From Acidisoma sp. L85 (GTDB taxonomy: Bacteria > Pseudomonadota > Alphaproteobacteria > Acetobacterales > Acetobacteraceae): 64,000 nucleotides of DNA. A model generated the notes under the pieces. The model saw only the letters and a list, made by a program, of their open reading frames with translations. It did not search any database and was not told where the DNA came from. Position numbers and translations under genes: made by a program. Below are positions 53,346 through 62,588 of this stretch, piece by piece. Positions within the stretch are counted from its first letter, which is position 1, and each line of letters begins with the position of its first letter. The stretch covers positions 97,423 to 161,422 of the forward strand of contig NZ_LMUQ01000039.1 in NCBI RefSeq assembly GCF_009765865.1. The letters are read 5' to 3'.

Positions 53346-54431
53346 ATGACCAGTCCGTGCCGAACAGATACGAAAGCCGCACGCGGGGCTCTCCTGGCGC
53401 TAATAGCGGGCGTGGCTTGGATGGTCGTCAGCACCCCCGCTTTTGCGCGGAATACCCTCGATGTGCTGACCTGGTGCGACCATGAAGATCCCGCGCTGCT
53501 CGGTCCCTTCGAGAAGGCCAATGACGTCAAGGTCAATTTCAAGGACATCGATTCGACTGCGGCCGCCCTGGCGGTGCTGGGTCAATCCAAGCCCGGCGAT
53601 TGGGATGTTCTGGTCGCCGACGAAACCGATACCGGCCGCCTCGCGGGCCTCGGCCTGCTCGCGCCTCTCGACGCGAAGGACTTTCCCTTCGGAGATATTC
53701 CTACGGCAATCGCCAGTCCGAAGCTGACCTCCGTCAATGGCGTCCTCTATTCCGTGCCGGAAAAATTCGGCTACAACACGATCGCCTACAACAAGACGAC
53801 CTTCGATGCGGCCGCCGCTGCCGACATCAACTCCCCCTGGGATCCCAAATATAAGGGACGGGTCGCGGTCTATGACTATTACGTTCCGGAAATTGAATAC
53901 ACCGCCATCGCCCTGGGGATGAACCCGGAAAAGCTTACCGACGCCGACCTCCCCGCGATCAAGGCTAAGCTCATCGCGCTGAAACAGAACGCCGCCATGG
54001 TCGGAGACGTAACGACAGTGCAGCAAGCCTTGGCCACCGGCGCGGTCGACGTTCTCTTCGGTGGTGGCGAATGGGTGACCGCCGGGCTCGCGCATGACAA
54101 TCCGAACCTCAACTACACGATCCCGAAACAAGGTGGTGTCCGCTGGCAGCAGGGCCTCAGCGTTTTCGCAACTTCTCAGAAGAAGGATCTCGCGACGAAA
54201 TTCATCCAGTATATTCTCAGCCCCGAGGGTCAGGGAAAACTCGCGACCTCGAGTTGTTACTGGGGAATGCCCGCCAATAGCAAAGCGGTGCTGACGGATG
54301 ATCAGAAAACCATCCTCCGCTGGTCGGACCAGCCGACCTATATCAAGACGACCTTCCCCTATCTGCAAATGACTCCGGACTTCGACAAGAAACTGCAGGC
54401 GATGTGGGCGGAGGTGCTGCAGAGCAAATAG
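53346..54431 (+). CDS. ABC transporter periplasmic binding protein, polyamine (PotD/SBP_bac_8) type
   Basis: A 361-residue secreted protein. The ATG at 53346 follows GGTGGAGAG; an in-frame ATG at 53280 is less likely. After a signal peptide ending at FAR, LDVLTWCDHEDPALLGPFEKAN and YSVPEKFGYNTIAYNK match the spermidine/putrescine-binding superfamily. It heads a binding protein/permease/permease/ATPase operon followed by hydrolase genes. The ligand could be a polyamine, an amine-containing sugar or another small solute. Confidence 0.9.
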   Translation: MTSPCRTDTKAARGALLALIAGVAWMVVSTPAFARNTLDVLTWCDHEDPALLGPFEKANDVKVNFKDIDSTAAALAVLGQSKPGDWDVLVADETDTGRLAGLGLLAPLDAKDFPFGDIPTAIASPKLTSVNGVLYSVPEKFGYNTIAYNKTTFDAAAAADINSPWDPKYKGRVAVYDYYVPEIEYTAIALGMNPEKLTDADLPAIKAKLIALKQNAAMVGDVTTVQQALATGAVDVLFGGGEWVTAGLAHDNPNLNYTIPKQGGVRWQQGLSVFATSQKKDLATKFIQYILSPEGQGKLATSSCYWGMPANSKAVLTDDQKTILRWSDQPTYIKTTFPYLQMTPDFDKKLQAMWAEVLQSK

Positions 54432-54446
54432 GCGGTTTGCCGACAG

Positions 54447-55352
54447 ATGGCGCGGACATTAGCGCCTGTGGTTGCGGTTGAGAGGTCCGCGAATGAAGCG
54501 CGGGCGGCGCGGCGCGACAGGCTGGCGGGCGCCGCCTTCACATTGCCCGCTCTCATATGGATCCTCATATTTTTCGCCGCGCCACTGGTTCTGATGGCCT
54601 ATTTCAGCTTCACGCCGCTCTCTCCGACCGGCGGGCGCGGCGCCATCGGCCTGGGCAATTACCGGGCGTTCTTCGCGGAGAGCGCCTATGTCGAGGCGCT
54701 GTGGAATTCGGTCGTCACCACCGCCATCGTCGTCGTCCTCAGCCTATTGCTGGCCTATCCTTTCGCTTTCGCGATCGCGACCAAAGTTCCGCGATCCTGG
54801 CAGCGCCTCGCCCTTGCTGTTGCCATCCTGCCGTTCTGGACCTCCTACGTCGTGCGATCCTACGCGTGGCTGCTCGCGCTATCGCCATCGGGCGTCATCA
54901 ACTGGACGCTGCATGCCTTGGGCGTCACACATCATCCGCTGATGCTGGCCTATAGTCCGGGCGCGACAATTCTGGGCTTCGTGCATTTCTTCATCATGCT
55001 CAATACACTGACGATCTATGCCAATCTGGTGCAGATCAATCCGCGCTACGTCCTAGCGGCGCGGGACCTCGGCGCCGGAGCCTGGCGCAGTTTCCTTACC
55101 ATTACTTTGCCGCTCAGCATTCCGGGCGTCATGGTCGGTGCTTTCCTCACCGTTGTGCTCTGCATTGGCGACTATGTGACTCCGCAAATCCTTGGCGGAT
55201 TTCGCGAGTTGCTGCTGCCGCAGGTCATCATGATGCAGATCCAGCGTCAGCTCGACTTGCCGATGGCCTCCACCATGTCGCTGCTGATGACGATCGTCGT
55301 CGCCATCGTCTATCTCGCGATGCAGCGCTGGTTGCGGATGGCACGGTTATGA
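54447..55352 (+). CDS. ABC importer permease (PotB type)
   Basis: A 301-residue permease with an N-terminal basic stretch, six helices and the EAA loop AARDLGAGAWRSFLTITLPLSIPG. The YAWLLALSPSGVINWTLHALG region is characteristic of the polyamine-transport permease 1. Its stop overlaps the start of the next permease (ATGA). Confidence 0.9.
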   Translation: MARTLAPVVAVERSANEARAARRDRLAGAAFTLPALIWILIFFAAPLVLMAYFSFTPLSPTGGRGAIGLGNYRAFFAESAYVEALWNSVVTTAIVVVLSLLLAYPFAFAIATKVPRSWQRLALAVAILPFWTSYVVRSYAWLLALSPSGVINWTLHALGVTHHPLMLAYSPGATILGFVHFFIMLNTLTIYANLVQINPRYVLAARDLGAGAWRSFLTITLPLSIPGVMVGAFLTVVLCIGDYVTPQILGGFRELLLPQVIMMQIQRQLDLPMASTMSLLMTIVVAIVYLAMQRWLRMARL

Positions 55353-56146
55353 TTCGCTTCTTCTCCCGCTATTTCGGCACCGCCCTCGCCACGCTCTATA
55401 TGCTCGCCTGCTACGCCTTCATTTTTCTACCGGTTGGCGTGCTGGTGCTGTTTTCCTTCCAGGATGGCCGCTTGCCCGTGCCGCCCTTCCACGGCCCGAC
55501 TCTCGTCTGGTATGGCCGCGCTTTGGGCAATGATCGGCTGATGGCCGGCCTCGGCAATTCGCTGATCGTCGGCGCGGTCTCTTCCGCGCTCTCCGTTCTT
55601 CTCGGCTTCCTCGCCGCTTATGGCATCGCCCGCTATATCTTTCCCGGCCGTCGTGCCTTGCAGGCTTTCCTCGTTCTGCCGCTCGCCGTTTCTTATTTGC
55701 TCATCGGCATGGGCCTGCTGGTCACCCTCTCCGCCTTCGGTCTTTCGCCATCACTCGAGATGGTCGTCGTCGGCCATGTCGTCATCAATATGCCGCTCGC
55801 CTTCGCGATCGTTCTTGCACAGCTCGGGGAACATCAGCGCCGTATGGAATGGGCGGCCCGGGATCTCGGCGCCTCCACCGCCCGCATTCTGCTCACCATC
55901 GTGGTGCCGCTTATCGCCCCGGCGCTGATCGCGGCTTTCTGCCTGTGTTTCACGCTGTCCTGGGACGAATTCCTCATCTCCTTCCTGGTCACACGCTTCG
56001 ATGTAACCTTGCCTGTGGTGATCTGGACCATGCTGCGCGGCGGCCTCAACCCGCAGACCAACGCGGTCGGCTCCATCATTTTCGCCGGTTCCATTCTGCT
56101 TGTGGCAACCGTCGAGGCTCTGCTTTTCGGAAAGCGCCGCGCATGA
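55349..56146 (+). CDS. ABC importer permease (PotC type)
   Basis: A 265-residue permease with six helices and the EAA loop AARDLGASTARILLTIVVPLIAPA. LSWDEFLISFLVTRFDVTLPV near the C-terminus is the PotC signature. It is coupled to both neighbours by ATGA overlaps. Confidence 0.9.
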   Translation: MIRFFSRYFGTALATLYMLACYAFIFLPVGVLVLFSFQDGRLPVPPFHGPTLVWYGRALGNDRLMAGLGNSLIVGAVSSALSVLLGFLAAYGIARYIFPGRRALQAFLVLPLAVSYLLIGMGLLVTLSAFGLSPSLEMVVVGHVVINMPLAFAIVLAQLGEHQRRMEWAARDLGASTARILLTIVVPLIAPALIAAFCLCFTLSWDEFLISFLVTRFDVTLPVVIWTMLRGGLNPQTNAVGSIIFAGSILLVATVEALLFGKRRA

Positions 56147-57213
56147 CCGCACCCATCCATCTGTCGGTCGAGGGTGTCGGCAAGGTCTATGATGACGTTG
56201 TTGCTTTGGCAGATGTCACGCTTGCAGTGCCAGCGGCCTCCTATGTTGTGCTGCTCGGCCCCTCGGGCTCAGGCAAGACCACGCTGCTCTCGGCGATTGG
56301 CGGCTTCACTGTGCCAAGCGCGGGTAGAATCGTGATTGCAGGACGGGACGTCACCGCACTCGGCGCGGCGCAAAGACCGACGACGACGGTGTTCCAGGAC
56401 TACGCGCTATTTCCGCATATGTCTGTACTGCGGAACGTTGCCTATGGGCTCAGCGTGCGCGGCATTGCGCGAGCCCCGCGCCGAGCGCGCGCGGAATCCG
56501 CGCTCGATATGGTGGGTCTCGCCGGCTACGGCCATCGCGGCATCCATGAATTGTCCGGCGGCCAGCGTCAGCGTGTGGCGCTGGCACGGGCCCTTGTCGT
56601 CGAACCGGAGATCCTACTGCTCGACGAGCCGCTCGGCGCGCTCGATCTCAACCTGCGGCGCCAGATGCAGGACGAATTGCTCGGCCTCCAGCGTCGCACC
56701 GGCCGCAGCTTCGTCCACGTCACCCATGACCAGGAAGAGGCAATGGCGCTGGCCTCGCTCGTTGTCGTCATGAACAAAGGCCGCATCGAGGATATGGGAA
56801 CGCCGGCGCGCGTCTACTCCCGGCCGGCCACTCGCTTCACCGCACGATTCATGGGCGAGAGCACGCAAATTGAGGGCCAGGTGCGCGCCGCCAGTTCCGT
56901 CACCATGACGGTCGAAACGATCCTCGGCACGCTCATCGTAGCGCAGCCCGAGGGCCGTGTCTTTGCCGCGGGTGCGCAGCTCACCCTGATTCTGCGCCCC
57001 GAAAATATCGGCGCCGCCGGCGGCAGTGAAATGACTCTGGGCGAAGTGAGCGTGACAGATGTTGTGTTCCAGGGCGCCCATCTTCGCGCGCTGGCGCGCC
57101 ACGAGCGCGGACAGGAATTCGTTCTTCGCCTCGCGCCTGACACTACCGTCGCGCCTGGACAATCACTACAACTCGGATGCCGGCGCGTCGACCTTATTCC
57201 CGTGGAGGCCTGA
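56143..57213 (+). CDS. ABC importer ATPase (PotA type)
   Basis: A 356-residue ATPase: Walker A GPSGSGKTT (about 39-47), Q loop FQDYALFPHMSV, signature LSGGQRQRVALARAL, Walker B ILLLDEPLGALD and a C-terminal TOBE domain (LTLILRPENIGAAG). The start overlaps the PotC-type stop. The longer in-frame opening at 55849 lies inside the permease gene and is discounted. Energises the importer of 53346-57213. Confidence 0.92.
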   Translation: MTAPIHLSVEGVGKVYDDVVALADVTLAVPAASYVVLLGPSGSGKTTLLSAIGGFTVPSAGRIVIAGRDVTALGAAQRPTTTVFQDYALFPHMSVLRNVAYGLSVRGIARAPRRARAESALDMVGLAGYGHRGIHELSGGQRQRVALARALVVEPEILLLDEPLGALDLNLRRQMQDELLGLQRRTGRSFVHVTHDQEEAMALASLVVVMNKGRIEDMGTPARVYSRPATRFTARFMGESTQIEGQVRAASSVTMTVETILGTLIVAQPEGRVFAAGAQLTLILRPENIGAAGGSEMTLGEVSVTDVVFQGAHLRALARHERGQEFVLRLAPDTTVAPGQSLQLGCRRVDLIPVEA

Positions 57214-57219
57214 CTAGTC

Positions 57220-57978
57220 ATGCCGCAACTCCCGACGATTGCCGCGGACCGCTGGTACGAAACCCAGTCGATGGCTGACGGCATCACGCTGATCCATGAG
57301 CCTTGGATCAAGCCCTTCTACCGCTGCAATATGTGGCTCGTGCGCGGCCGCGATCGCGATCTGCTCTTCGATACGGGGCTCGGCGCGGTGCCGCTGCGGC
57401 GGTCCGTGCCGTTGCTGACGGGTCGCCCAATCCTGTGCGTCGCGAGCCACACGCATTACGACCATATCGGGAGCCACCACGAATTCGCCGACCGCTGCGT
57501 GCATTGCGCCGAGGCCGCGATCCTCGCCGATCCACGCAACGACCTCACGCTGGCTGACCCCTATGTGAGCGATGAAATGTTTGAAGGTGTGCCACCGGGA
57601 TGGAGCGCCGCCGCCTATCGCATTCCGCCGGCGCCCGCCGGGCGCCTGCTGATCGATGGCGACATTGTCGATCTTGGAGACCGCAGCTTTGAGGTTATCC
57701 ACACGCCCGGCCACTCGCCCGGCGGCATTGCATTGTGGGAAGCCACGACTGGCACATTGCTTTCCGGCGATATCATCTATGACGGACCGCTCATCGACGA
57801 CGCCTACCACTCGCAGCTCGATGATTATGTGGCGTCTCTGGAACGTTTGCTACGGCTGCCGGTTTCAGTTGTGCATGGCGGCCATTTCCCGAGTTTCGGC
57901 CAGGAACGTCTTCGTGTCGTCATCGCCGAATACCTCGCGGGCCGCCGCACCGCGGGTTGCCATCTCGCGTCTGAGTGA
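57220..57978 (+). CDS. Metallo-beta-lactamase (MBL) fold hydrolase
   Basis: A 252-residue MBL-fold protein. The metal-binding motif HTHYDH is at 77-82, with further ligands in HTPGHSPGGIALW, GDIIYDGPLIDD and VVHGGHFPSF. No signal peptide. It begins six bases after the ATPase stop, so it belongs to the importer operon and probably hydrolyses the imported compound or a product (ester, lactone, amide or phosphodiester); the bond type is not evident. Confidence 0.88.
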   Translation: MPQLPTIAADRWYETQSMADGITLIHEPWIKPFYRCNMWLVRGRDRDLLFDTGLGAVPLRRSVPLLTGRPILCVASHTHYDHIGSHHEFADRCVHCAEAAILADPRNDLTLADPYVSDEMFEGVPPGWSAAAYRIPPAPAGRLLIDGDIVDLGDRSFEVIHTPGHSPGGIALWEATTGTLLSGDIIYDGPLIDDAYHSQLDDYVASLERLLRLPVSVVHGGHFPSFGQERLRVVIAEYLAGRRTAGCHLASE

Positions 57979-58023
57979 CTTTATCGTGCCGACCAAAGCA
58001 TTTCGATTGACGGGAGCTTGGAT

Positions 58024-58653
58024 ATGCCTCGCATCTTGGTATTCGGCGATTCGAATTCCTGGGGCTTTGAGCCCGGAACCGGCCGCCGCTATCCGAAAGG
58101 AACCCGTTGGCCGACCGTCATGCACGAGTCCCTTGGCAATGACTGGGAGCTTGTCGAGGAAGCGTTGAACGGCCGCACGACCGTCTTTGATGATCCGATC
58201 GAGCCCTACCGTAGCGGCGTCGCTTATTGGCCGGCTTGCCTGCTGAGCCACGCGCCACTAGATGTCATCATCATCGCGCTTGGGATCAACGACCTTAAGC
58301 GCCGCTTCTCGCTATCGGCCGCCGATATCGCCGGCGGCGCTGCGCGCCTGGTGCAGATCGCGCAACAACTCGCGGTCGATGAGGAGGGGCGCCACCCTCA
58401 GATCATCCTGGTCTCGCCGCCGCGACTCGCCAAACTCAGCGACTTGGCCGATACCTTTGCGGGGGGTGCCGAAACATCGCATCAGCTCAGAGCACAATTC
58501 GCGAAAACCGCAGAGGCTCTCGGCGTGCATTTCATCGCGCTCGGCGACAGTGTGGCGCTCTCCGATATCGACGGCATCCATCTCGACGCCGATGGTCACA
58601 AGATATGGGGCCGTAAGATGGCGGAGCTGGTCAAGACGCTGCCGCGCTCCTGA
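58024..58653 (+). CDS. SGNH/GDSL hydrolase
   Basis: A 209-residue esterase-type hydrolase. The nucleophile S10 is in VFGDSNSWG, and further SGNH blocks are LGINDLKRRF and DGIHLDADGHKIW (catalytic D and H). It starts at the ATG at 58024 after GGGAGC, 45 bases beyond the MBL gene. It is cytoplasmic by absence of a signal. An ester or acetyl substrate linked to the importer is plausible. Confidence 0.88.
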   Translation: MPRILVFGDSNSWGFEPGTGRRYPKGTRWPTVMHESLGNDWELVEEALNGRTTVFDDPIEPYRSGVAYWPACLLSHAPLDVIIIALGINDLKRRFSLSAADIAGGAARLVQIAQQLAVDEEGRHPQIILVSPPRLAKLSDLADTFAGGAETSHQLRAQFAKTAEALGVHFIALGDSVALSDIDGIHLDADGHKIWGRKMAELVKTLPRS

Positions 58654-58666
58654 CCGACACGCATCG

Positions 58667-59494
58667 TTAGAACTCCGCCAGCACCCGGCTCAGGAAAGCC
58701 GAGACTCCGGGGGCATCCTGAGCCGCAAGACCATGCGTTACGAGCGCCCCATCGAAGCCCGCTCGCCGCAGCGCTGTGATGTAGTGAGGGAAGTCGATCA
58801 CACCCTTACCCGCCACAGCGAAATGCCCATCCGCCAATCGGTCCTTGGCATGGGCAAGGACGATGTAGTCCCCGAGCAAATCGATCGCGCTCTCGACAAT
58901 CACCTTCTGCCGCGCGGAAGTCTCTACGTCGAAAAGATTGGCGGGATCCAGCACGACACCGAGCCGATCGGTCTGGAACGCGTCGAGCAGCTTTCGCGCA
59001 AGAGCGGCCGAACTCACGACATTCGCGAGTTCCGGCTCGATGCCGATCACGAAATCATATTGCTCGGCCAGGGGAAGGAGAAGCGCGAATTCGCGGCACA
59101 TCTCCAGCCAAGACTCTGGCTTCTCGTTGTCAGAGTGGTGGCGCCATTGGTTCTCGGCGTCACGGCTGCCGGTGCAGACAGTCAGAAGGCGGGTTCCCAT
59201 CGCATGCGCGGCGGCGCCGATGGCAGCAAAGCTCTTCCTGCCCTTCTCACGCTCACCTGGGTCAGGGTGGACCATGTTGTAGGTGGCCGAGACAGCGACG
59301 ATCTCGATCCCGCTATCCCGCGAGGCAGTTTGCACGGCCTGCGCGACAGCCTCCGGCACCTCCATCGGCAAAGCCTCGAGGCCGGAACAGGCCATGTTAT
59401 ACTGCACCGCCTCGTATCCGGCGGCGCGCGCGGCTGTTAGAGCGACATCTGGCCGCGTCGCGTCGAACGCTTTAGCGAAGATCCCGAGTTTCAT
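58667..59494 (-). CDS. Sugar phosphate isomerase/epimerase (xylose-isomerase-like TIM barrel)
   Basis: A 275-residue TIM-barrel protein of the AP-endonuclease-2/IolE-IolH type. The ATG at 59494 overlaps the stop of the Gfo/Idh gene. LGIFAKAFDATRP and YEAVQYNMACSGLEALP open the barrel; GIEPELANVV, VVLDPANLF and VLAHAKD carry the usual metal-binding Glu, Asp and His positions. Together with the oxidoreductase it resembles inositol- or keto-sugar-type catabolism. Substrate unknown. Confidence 0.85.
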   Translation of the reverse strand: MKLGIFAKAFDATRPDVALTAARAAGYEAVQYNMACSGLEALPMEVPEAVAQAVQTASRDSGIEIVAVSATYNMVHPDPGEREKGRKSFAAIGAAAHAMGTRLLTVCTGSRDAENQWRHHSDNEKPESWLEMCREFALLLPLAEQYDFVIGIEPELANVVSSAALARKLLDAFQTDRLGVVLDPANLFDVETSARQKVIVESAIDLLGDYIVLAHAKDRLADGHFAVAGKGVIDFPHYITALRRAGFDGALVTHGLAAQDAPGVSAFLSRVLAEF

Positions 59495-60570
59495 CACAGA
59501 GCGCCGGAAACCTCGGCAAGCTTGACCGCCCGGCCGCTCCGCGCGGATTGAGCGATGGCGATCATGCCTCGCACGGATGTAATGCCGTCGTCGATATCTG
59601 CGCCGGTCATCGGCGCGCGGCCGAGACACGCATCCGCGAAGCCCTCAAGCTGGCGGCGGTAGAAATGTCCGTCCGCACCGAGAATGCGCGTCGTCGTGCC
59701 ACTGGACTCATGAAAAATATCGACGTCGCTCGTCTTATAAAGCCAGGGATTGTAGGTCTTGCCGAGAACGCTGCCATTCTCGCCGTAGATCTGAAAGCCC
59801 TCGTGCCAATCCATCCGTACGGCAACCGTCAGGTCCAGATGACCCAGGGCACCGCTCGCGAATGCCACATCAGCGAACCAGCAATAGGCGCCGAACCGCT
59901 CCCGCAACCTCGCCTCAACCTCGACGATCTCACCGCCAAGGTAGCGGGCGGTATCGAGAAGATGGCTGCCATGGGCCAGCATGTAATAGCGCTGCAAATC
60001 AGCCTTCGGATTGCCCGCCGGGCGCTTCGCCAGTGCGGACTTCACAATATGCGGCTGCACGGCGTCGGTTAGGTGGTAACGATGGGTCGAGTCGCAGTAC
60101 CAGCCTTTGAAGGCGAGAAGCTCACCCATTTCCTCGTCGATAAACGTTTTCGCGCTCTGCAACCCAGCATCGAACCTTTTCATGTGGCCGACCTGGAGAA
60201 TGCAACCGGATTCCTCGACCACGCGCCGCAGACCCTCCACCTCCTCCACCGCAACCCCCAGCGGCTTCTCGCACAGAACATGCTTGCCCGCCTGGAGCGC
60301 GGCGGTCGCGGCTGCCACATGGAAGGCGTCGGAGGTCGCGACGATAACGGCATCAAGCGCCGGATCGGCCAGCATCTCGTCGTAGTCGCGGAAGGTTTTG
60401 GCCGGAGCGAAAGTCCATGCCATGCGCTCGAGAAGGTCCTCGGCCACATCGCAGATCGCATAGAGCTCGGCGTTCCTCGCTTTGACCGCGCTCTCGAAAT
60501 GCGCAGCCTGGGCGATAGGCCCGCAGCCCAATACGCCAACCTTGAGAAGACGCTCATCCGTCGCCATCAT
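59494..60570 (-). CDS. Gfo/Idh/MocA family NAD(P)-dependent oxidoreductase
   Basis: A 358-residue dehydrogenase. The ATG at 60570 (or 60567) sits after GGGAGA; starts further upstream lie at the end of the ROK gene. The nucleotide-binding motif VGVLGCGPIAQAAH and the CEKPLGV active-site motif (Lys) are typical. It presumably oxidises a sugar, inositol or sugar amine and is coupled to the isomerase gene by a four-base overlap. It is transcribed 26 bases after the ROK regulator gene. Confidence 0.9.
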   Translation of the reverse strand: MMATDERLLKVGVLGCGPIAQAAHFESAVKARNAELYAICDVAEDLLERMAWTFAPAKTFRDYDEMLADPALDAVIVATSDAFHVAAATAALQAGKHVLCEKPLGVAVEEVEGLRRVVEESGCILQVGHMKRFDAGLQSAKTFIDEEMGELLAFKGWYCDSTHRYHLTDAVQPHIVKSALAKRPAGNPKADLQRYYMLAHGSHLLDTARYLGGEIVEVEARLRERFGAYCWFADVAFASGALGHLDLTVAVRMDWHEGFQIYGENGSVLGKTYNPWLYKTSDVDIFHESSGTTTRILGADGHFYRRQLEGFADACLGRAPMTGADIDDGITSVRGMIAIAQSARSGRAVKLAEVSGAL

Positions 60571-60595
60571 TTGTCTCCCATGCGACATCCGTCGT

Positions 60596-61798
60596 TCACG
60601 CACGCAACTCGTGTTCTTGCAATTCGACCGTTGAAATATCGAAAGCGTGGTGATGCGCGATCGTTGCCGCGCCGACCGCGCATTCCATGACGCCTAGATG
60701 GGAGAGCCGTATCTCGGGCATTTTCATGCCAGGAACGATTCCCTCGGCCACACGGACCTTCACGGCCTCGAGACAACACTCGAGCAGCGGGCGCATGACG
60801 CCGCCGAGCATGAAGGTGGTCGGATTGAAAATATTCGAGAGCGTGACGATGCCGAGGCTGAGGTAATGCGTCAGGGAGGCAACGGCCGCCGCCGCGCCGC
60901 CATCCCCCACGGCTGCCGCCGCGGCAATTCTGCTCGGTAAGGCGGCCAGTTCCGATCTGGTCAGGTCGGCTGTGCCTCGAAAAATCCGGGCCATGGCTTC
61001 AAGGTTGACCCAGCTCTCCAGGCAGCCAACCTGGCCGCAGCTACAGCGATGCCCGTGTTCGGTAATCCGCATATGGCCGAACTCGGTCGCGGTGCCGGCG
61101 GCACCTCGTAAAAGCCGGCCATTGATGATGGCGGCCCCGCCGCAGCCCGTGCCAAGCTTGAGGAAGATCGTGCAGAGGCTTGGCAGGTTTGGCTGCGTAT
61201 AGACCGAGCCGAAAGCCGCGGCATTCGCATTGTTCTCGACAATGAACGGGAGTTGCGTCGCGTCCCGCAGCATCGCCAGCAGATTGACGTTTTTCCAGCC
61301 CAGAATCGGCAGGTGAACGATGTAGCCTTCCGACGTCACCAGGCCCGGAACAGTAACGCCAGCGGCCTGTATCTTACCGGCGAACCGTCTGGCGTCCTGG
61401 TAGCGCGCCACCTGCTCCGCGATCGCGCGCACCGCCTTTTTGGGCGTGATCGAGCGCGAGACAACAACTTCGGTGGAAGCGACCACCGACGCCGCCAGAT
61501 CGAGCAGCGCATAGCGCATGACCCCGACACCCATCTCGACACCCAGGAAATAGGCGCCCGTCGGATTGAGGGCGAGGCTGATAGCCGGACGTCCGGGCTC
61601 CCGCACTGCCGCCTGGATCGGGCCCGGGATCTCCTGCACCAGTCCTCGGCGCGCGAGTTCGGAAACGACGCGCGTGATCGTGCCGGGCGTGAGCGATAGG
61701 CGCCGCGCGATCTGGGCTCGGCTAGCCGAACCCTCGGTGCGCAACATCGTCAGAATGCTGAGTTCATTGACATAACGTGCGAGTGTCTGATCGGCCAT
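60596..61798 (-). CDS. ROK family transcriptional regulator
   Basis: A 400-residue regulator: an N-terminal winged helix (about 10-60, RAQIARRLSLTPGTITRVVSELARRG) and a ROK sugar-binding domain. The zinc motif CSCGQVGCLE is at 252-261. The ATP-site catalytic Asp of ROK kinases is replaced by Asn in ENNANAAA (N190), so it is a regulator and not a kinase. It is the first gene of the minus-strand operon with the Gfo/Idh and isomerase genes and is divergent from the cupin isomerase. A palindromic operator candidate lies between. Confidence 0.92.
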   Translation of the reverse strand: MADQTLARYVNELSILTMLRTEGSASRAQIARRLSLTPGTITRVVSELARRGLVQEIPGPIQAAVREPGRPAISLALNPTGAYFLGVEMGVGVMRYALLDLAASVVASTEVVVSRSITPKKAVRAIAEQVARYQDARRFAGKIQAAGVTVPGLVTSEGYIVHLPILGWKNVNLLAMLRDATQLPFIVENNANAAAFGSVYTQPNLPSLCTIFLKLGTGCGGAAIINGRLLRGAAGTATEFGHMRITEHGHRCSCGQVGCLESWVNLEAMARIFRGTADLTRSELAALPSRIAAAAAVGDGGAAAAVASLTHYLSLGIVTLSNIFNPTTFMLGGVMRPLLECCLEAVKVRVAEGIVPGMKMPEIRLSHLGVMECAVGAATIAHHHAFDISTVELQEHELRA

Positions 61799-61840
61799 GG
61801 ATCCTGCTGGTCGCTCTCGGCGGCGCGGCAGACCATACCC

Positions 61841-61867
61841 TAGTTAATTGCTTTATTCAATCAACTA
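61841..61867. promoter_or_regulatory. Candidate ROK-regulator operator: AT-rich 27-bp palindrome
   Basis: TAGTTAATTG (61841-61850), seven bases CTTTATT, then CAATCAACTA (61858-61867); the arms are complementary at nine of ten positions. It is the most AT-rich spot in the divergent gap, 43 bases from the ROK start and 112 bases from the isomerase start. Such AT-rich inverted repeats are typical of ROK (NagC/XylR-type) sites. Assignment to this regulator is inference. Confidence 0.7.
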
Positions 61868-61978
61868 TTGCCCGCGCCCGTTCGACGTGCTTAATTTCGC
61901 GGAACATCGCCTCCAGCAAAAGCCGCGCCGGCTGCACGGTCGGATTTGCCAGCCTACCGAACCCGGAGAGACCCCAAA

Positions 61979-62539
61979 ATGTTGTTACCCGAAGGCGTCT
62001 TCATCGATGGGCGCAGCGGCGCCGTTCCCAATGCCAATGAGCGCTACGTCAAGCCGGTGACGGAACTGCGCGGCCTCTACCGGGACGCCGCCGCTTTCGA
62101 CGCCTATGTCGCGCAAAACCCCGCCGCCGTCGGCTACGAAGTCGCGGGATTTCGCAGGGAGGGCGCCGATATCTTCTTCGGCACCACCACGATGTATCCG
62201 GGGAAAATCGGCGACGAATATTTCATGACGCGCGGGCACTATCATGTCCGGCGCGATTGCGGTGAAGCCTATTACACTCAGAGCGGAAACGGCGTTCTGC
62301 TGTTGCAGACCCGCGAAGGCGAGACGCGGGAAGTTGAGATGGCGCCCGGCATCTGCGCTTTCATTCCGCCCGACTGGGCGCATCGCTCGGTCAATACCGG
62401 AGCTGAGCCGCTGGTATTCGCCTGGTTCTGCCAAACCACCGCCGGCCATGATTACGCCGATATCCTGACCCACGGCATGCGCCGCCTGGCTGTCGATCGA
62501 GACGGCAAACTCGCGATCGTGCCCAACCCCGGCTTCTGA
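61979..62539 (+). CDS. Cupin-type (archaeal-like) phosphoglucose isomerase
   Basis: A 186-residue cupin. GGAGAG precedes the ATG. Metal ligands by position are H87 and H89 (RGHYHV), E96 (GEAYY) and H135 (DWAHRSV), which is the layout of the archaeal metal-dependent phosphoglucose isomerase (cPGI), for which Pyrococcus uses H88, H90, E97 and H136. It interconverts aldose and ketose 6-phosphates. It is unusual in proteobacteria and lies head-to-head with the ROK operon, which suggests a role in the same sugar pathway. Confidence 0.9.
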   Translation: MLLPEGVFIDGRSGAVPNANERYVKPVTELRGLYRDAAAFDAYVAQNPAAVGYEVAGFRREGADIFFGTTTMYPGKIGDEYFMTRGHYHVRRDCGEAYYTQSGNGVLLLQTREGETREVEMAPGICAFIPPDWAHRSVNTGAEPLVFAWFCQTTAGHDYADILTHGMRRLAVDRDGKLAIVPNPGF

Positions 62540-62588
62540 TCGCCAATTGGTCCGGGCCGAGAGCCCGGAACAACCAGCTGCAGCTGCG

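Noticed and set aside
53400-54368. 322-codon minus-strand frame opposite the polyamine-type binding protein
   Set aside because: Antisense shadow with no family features.
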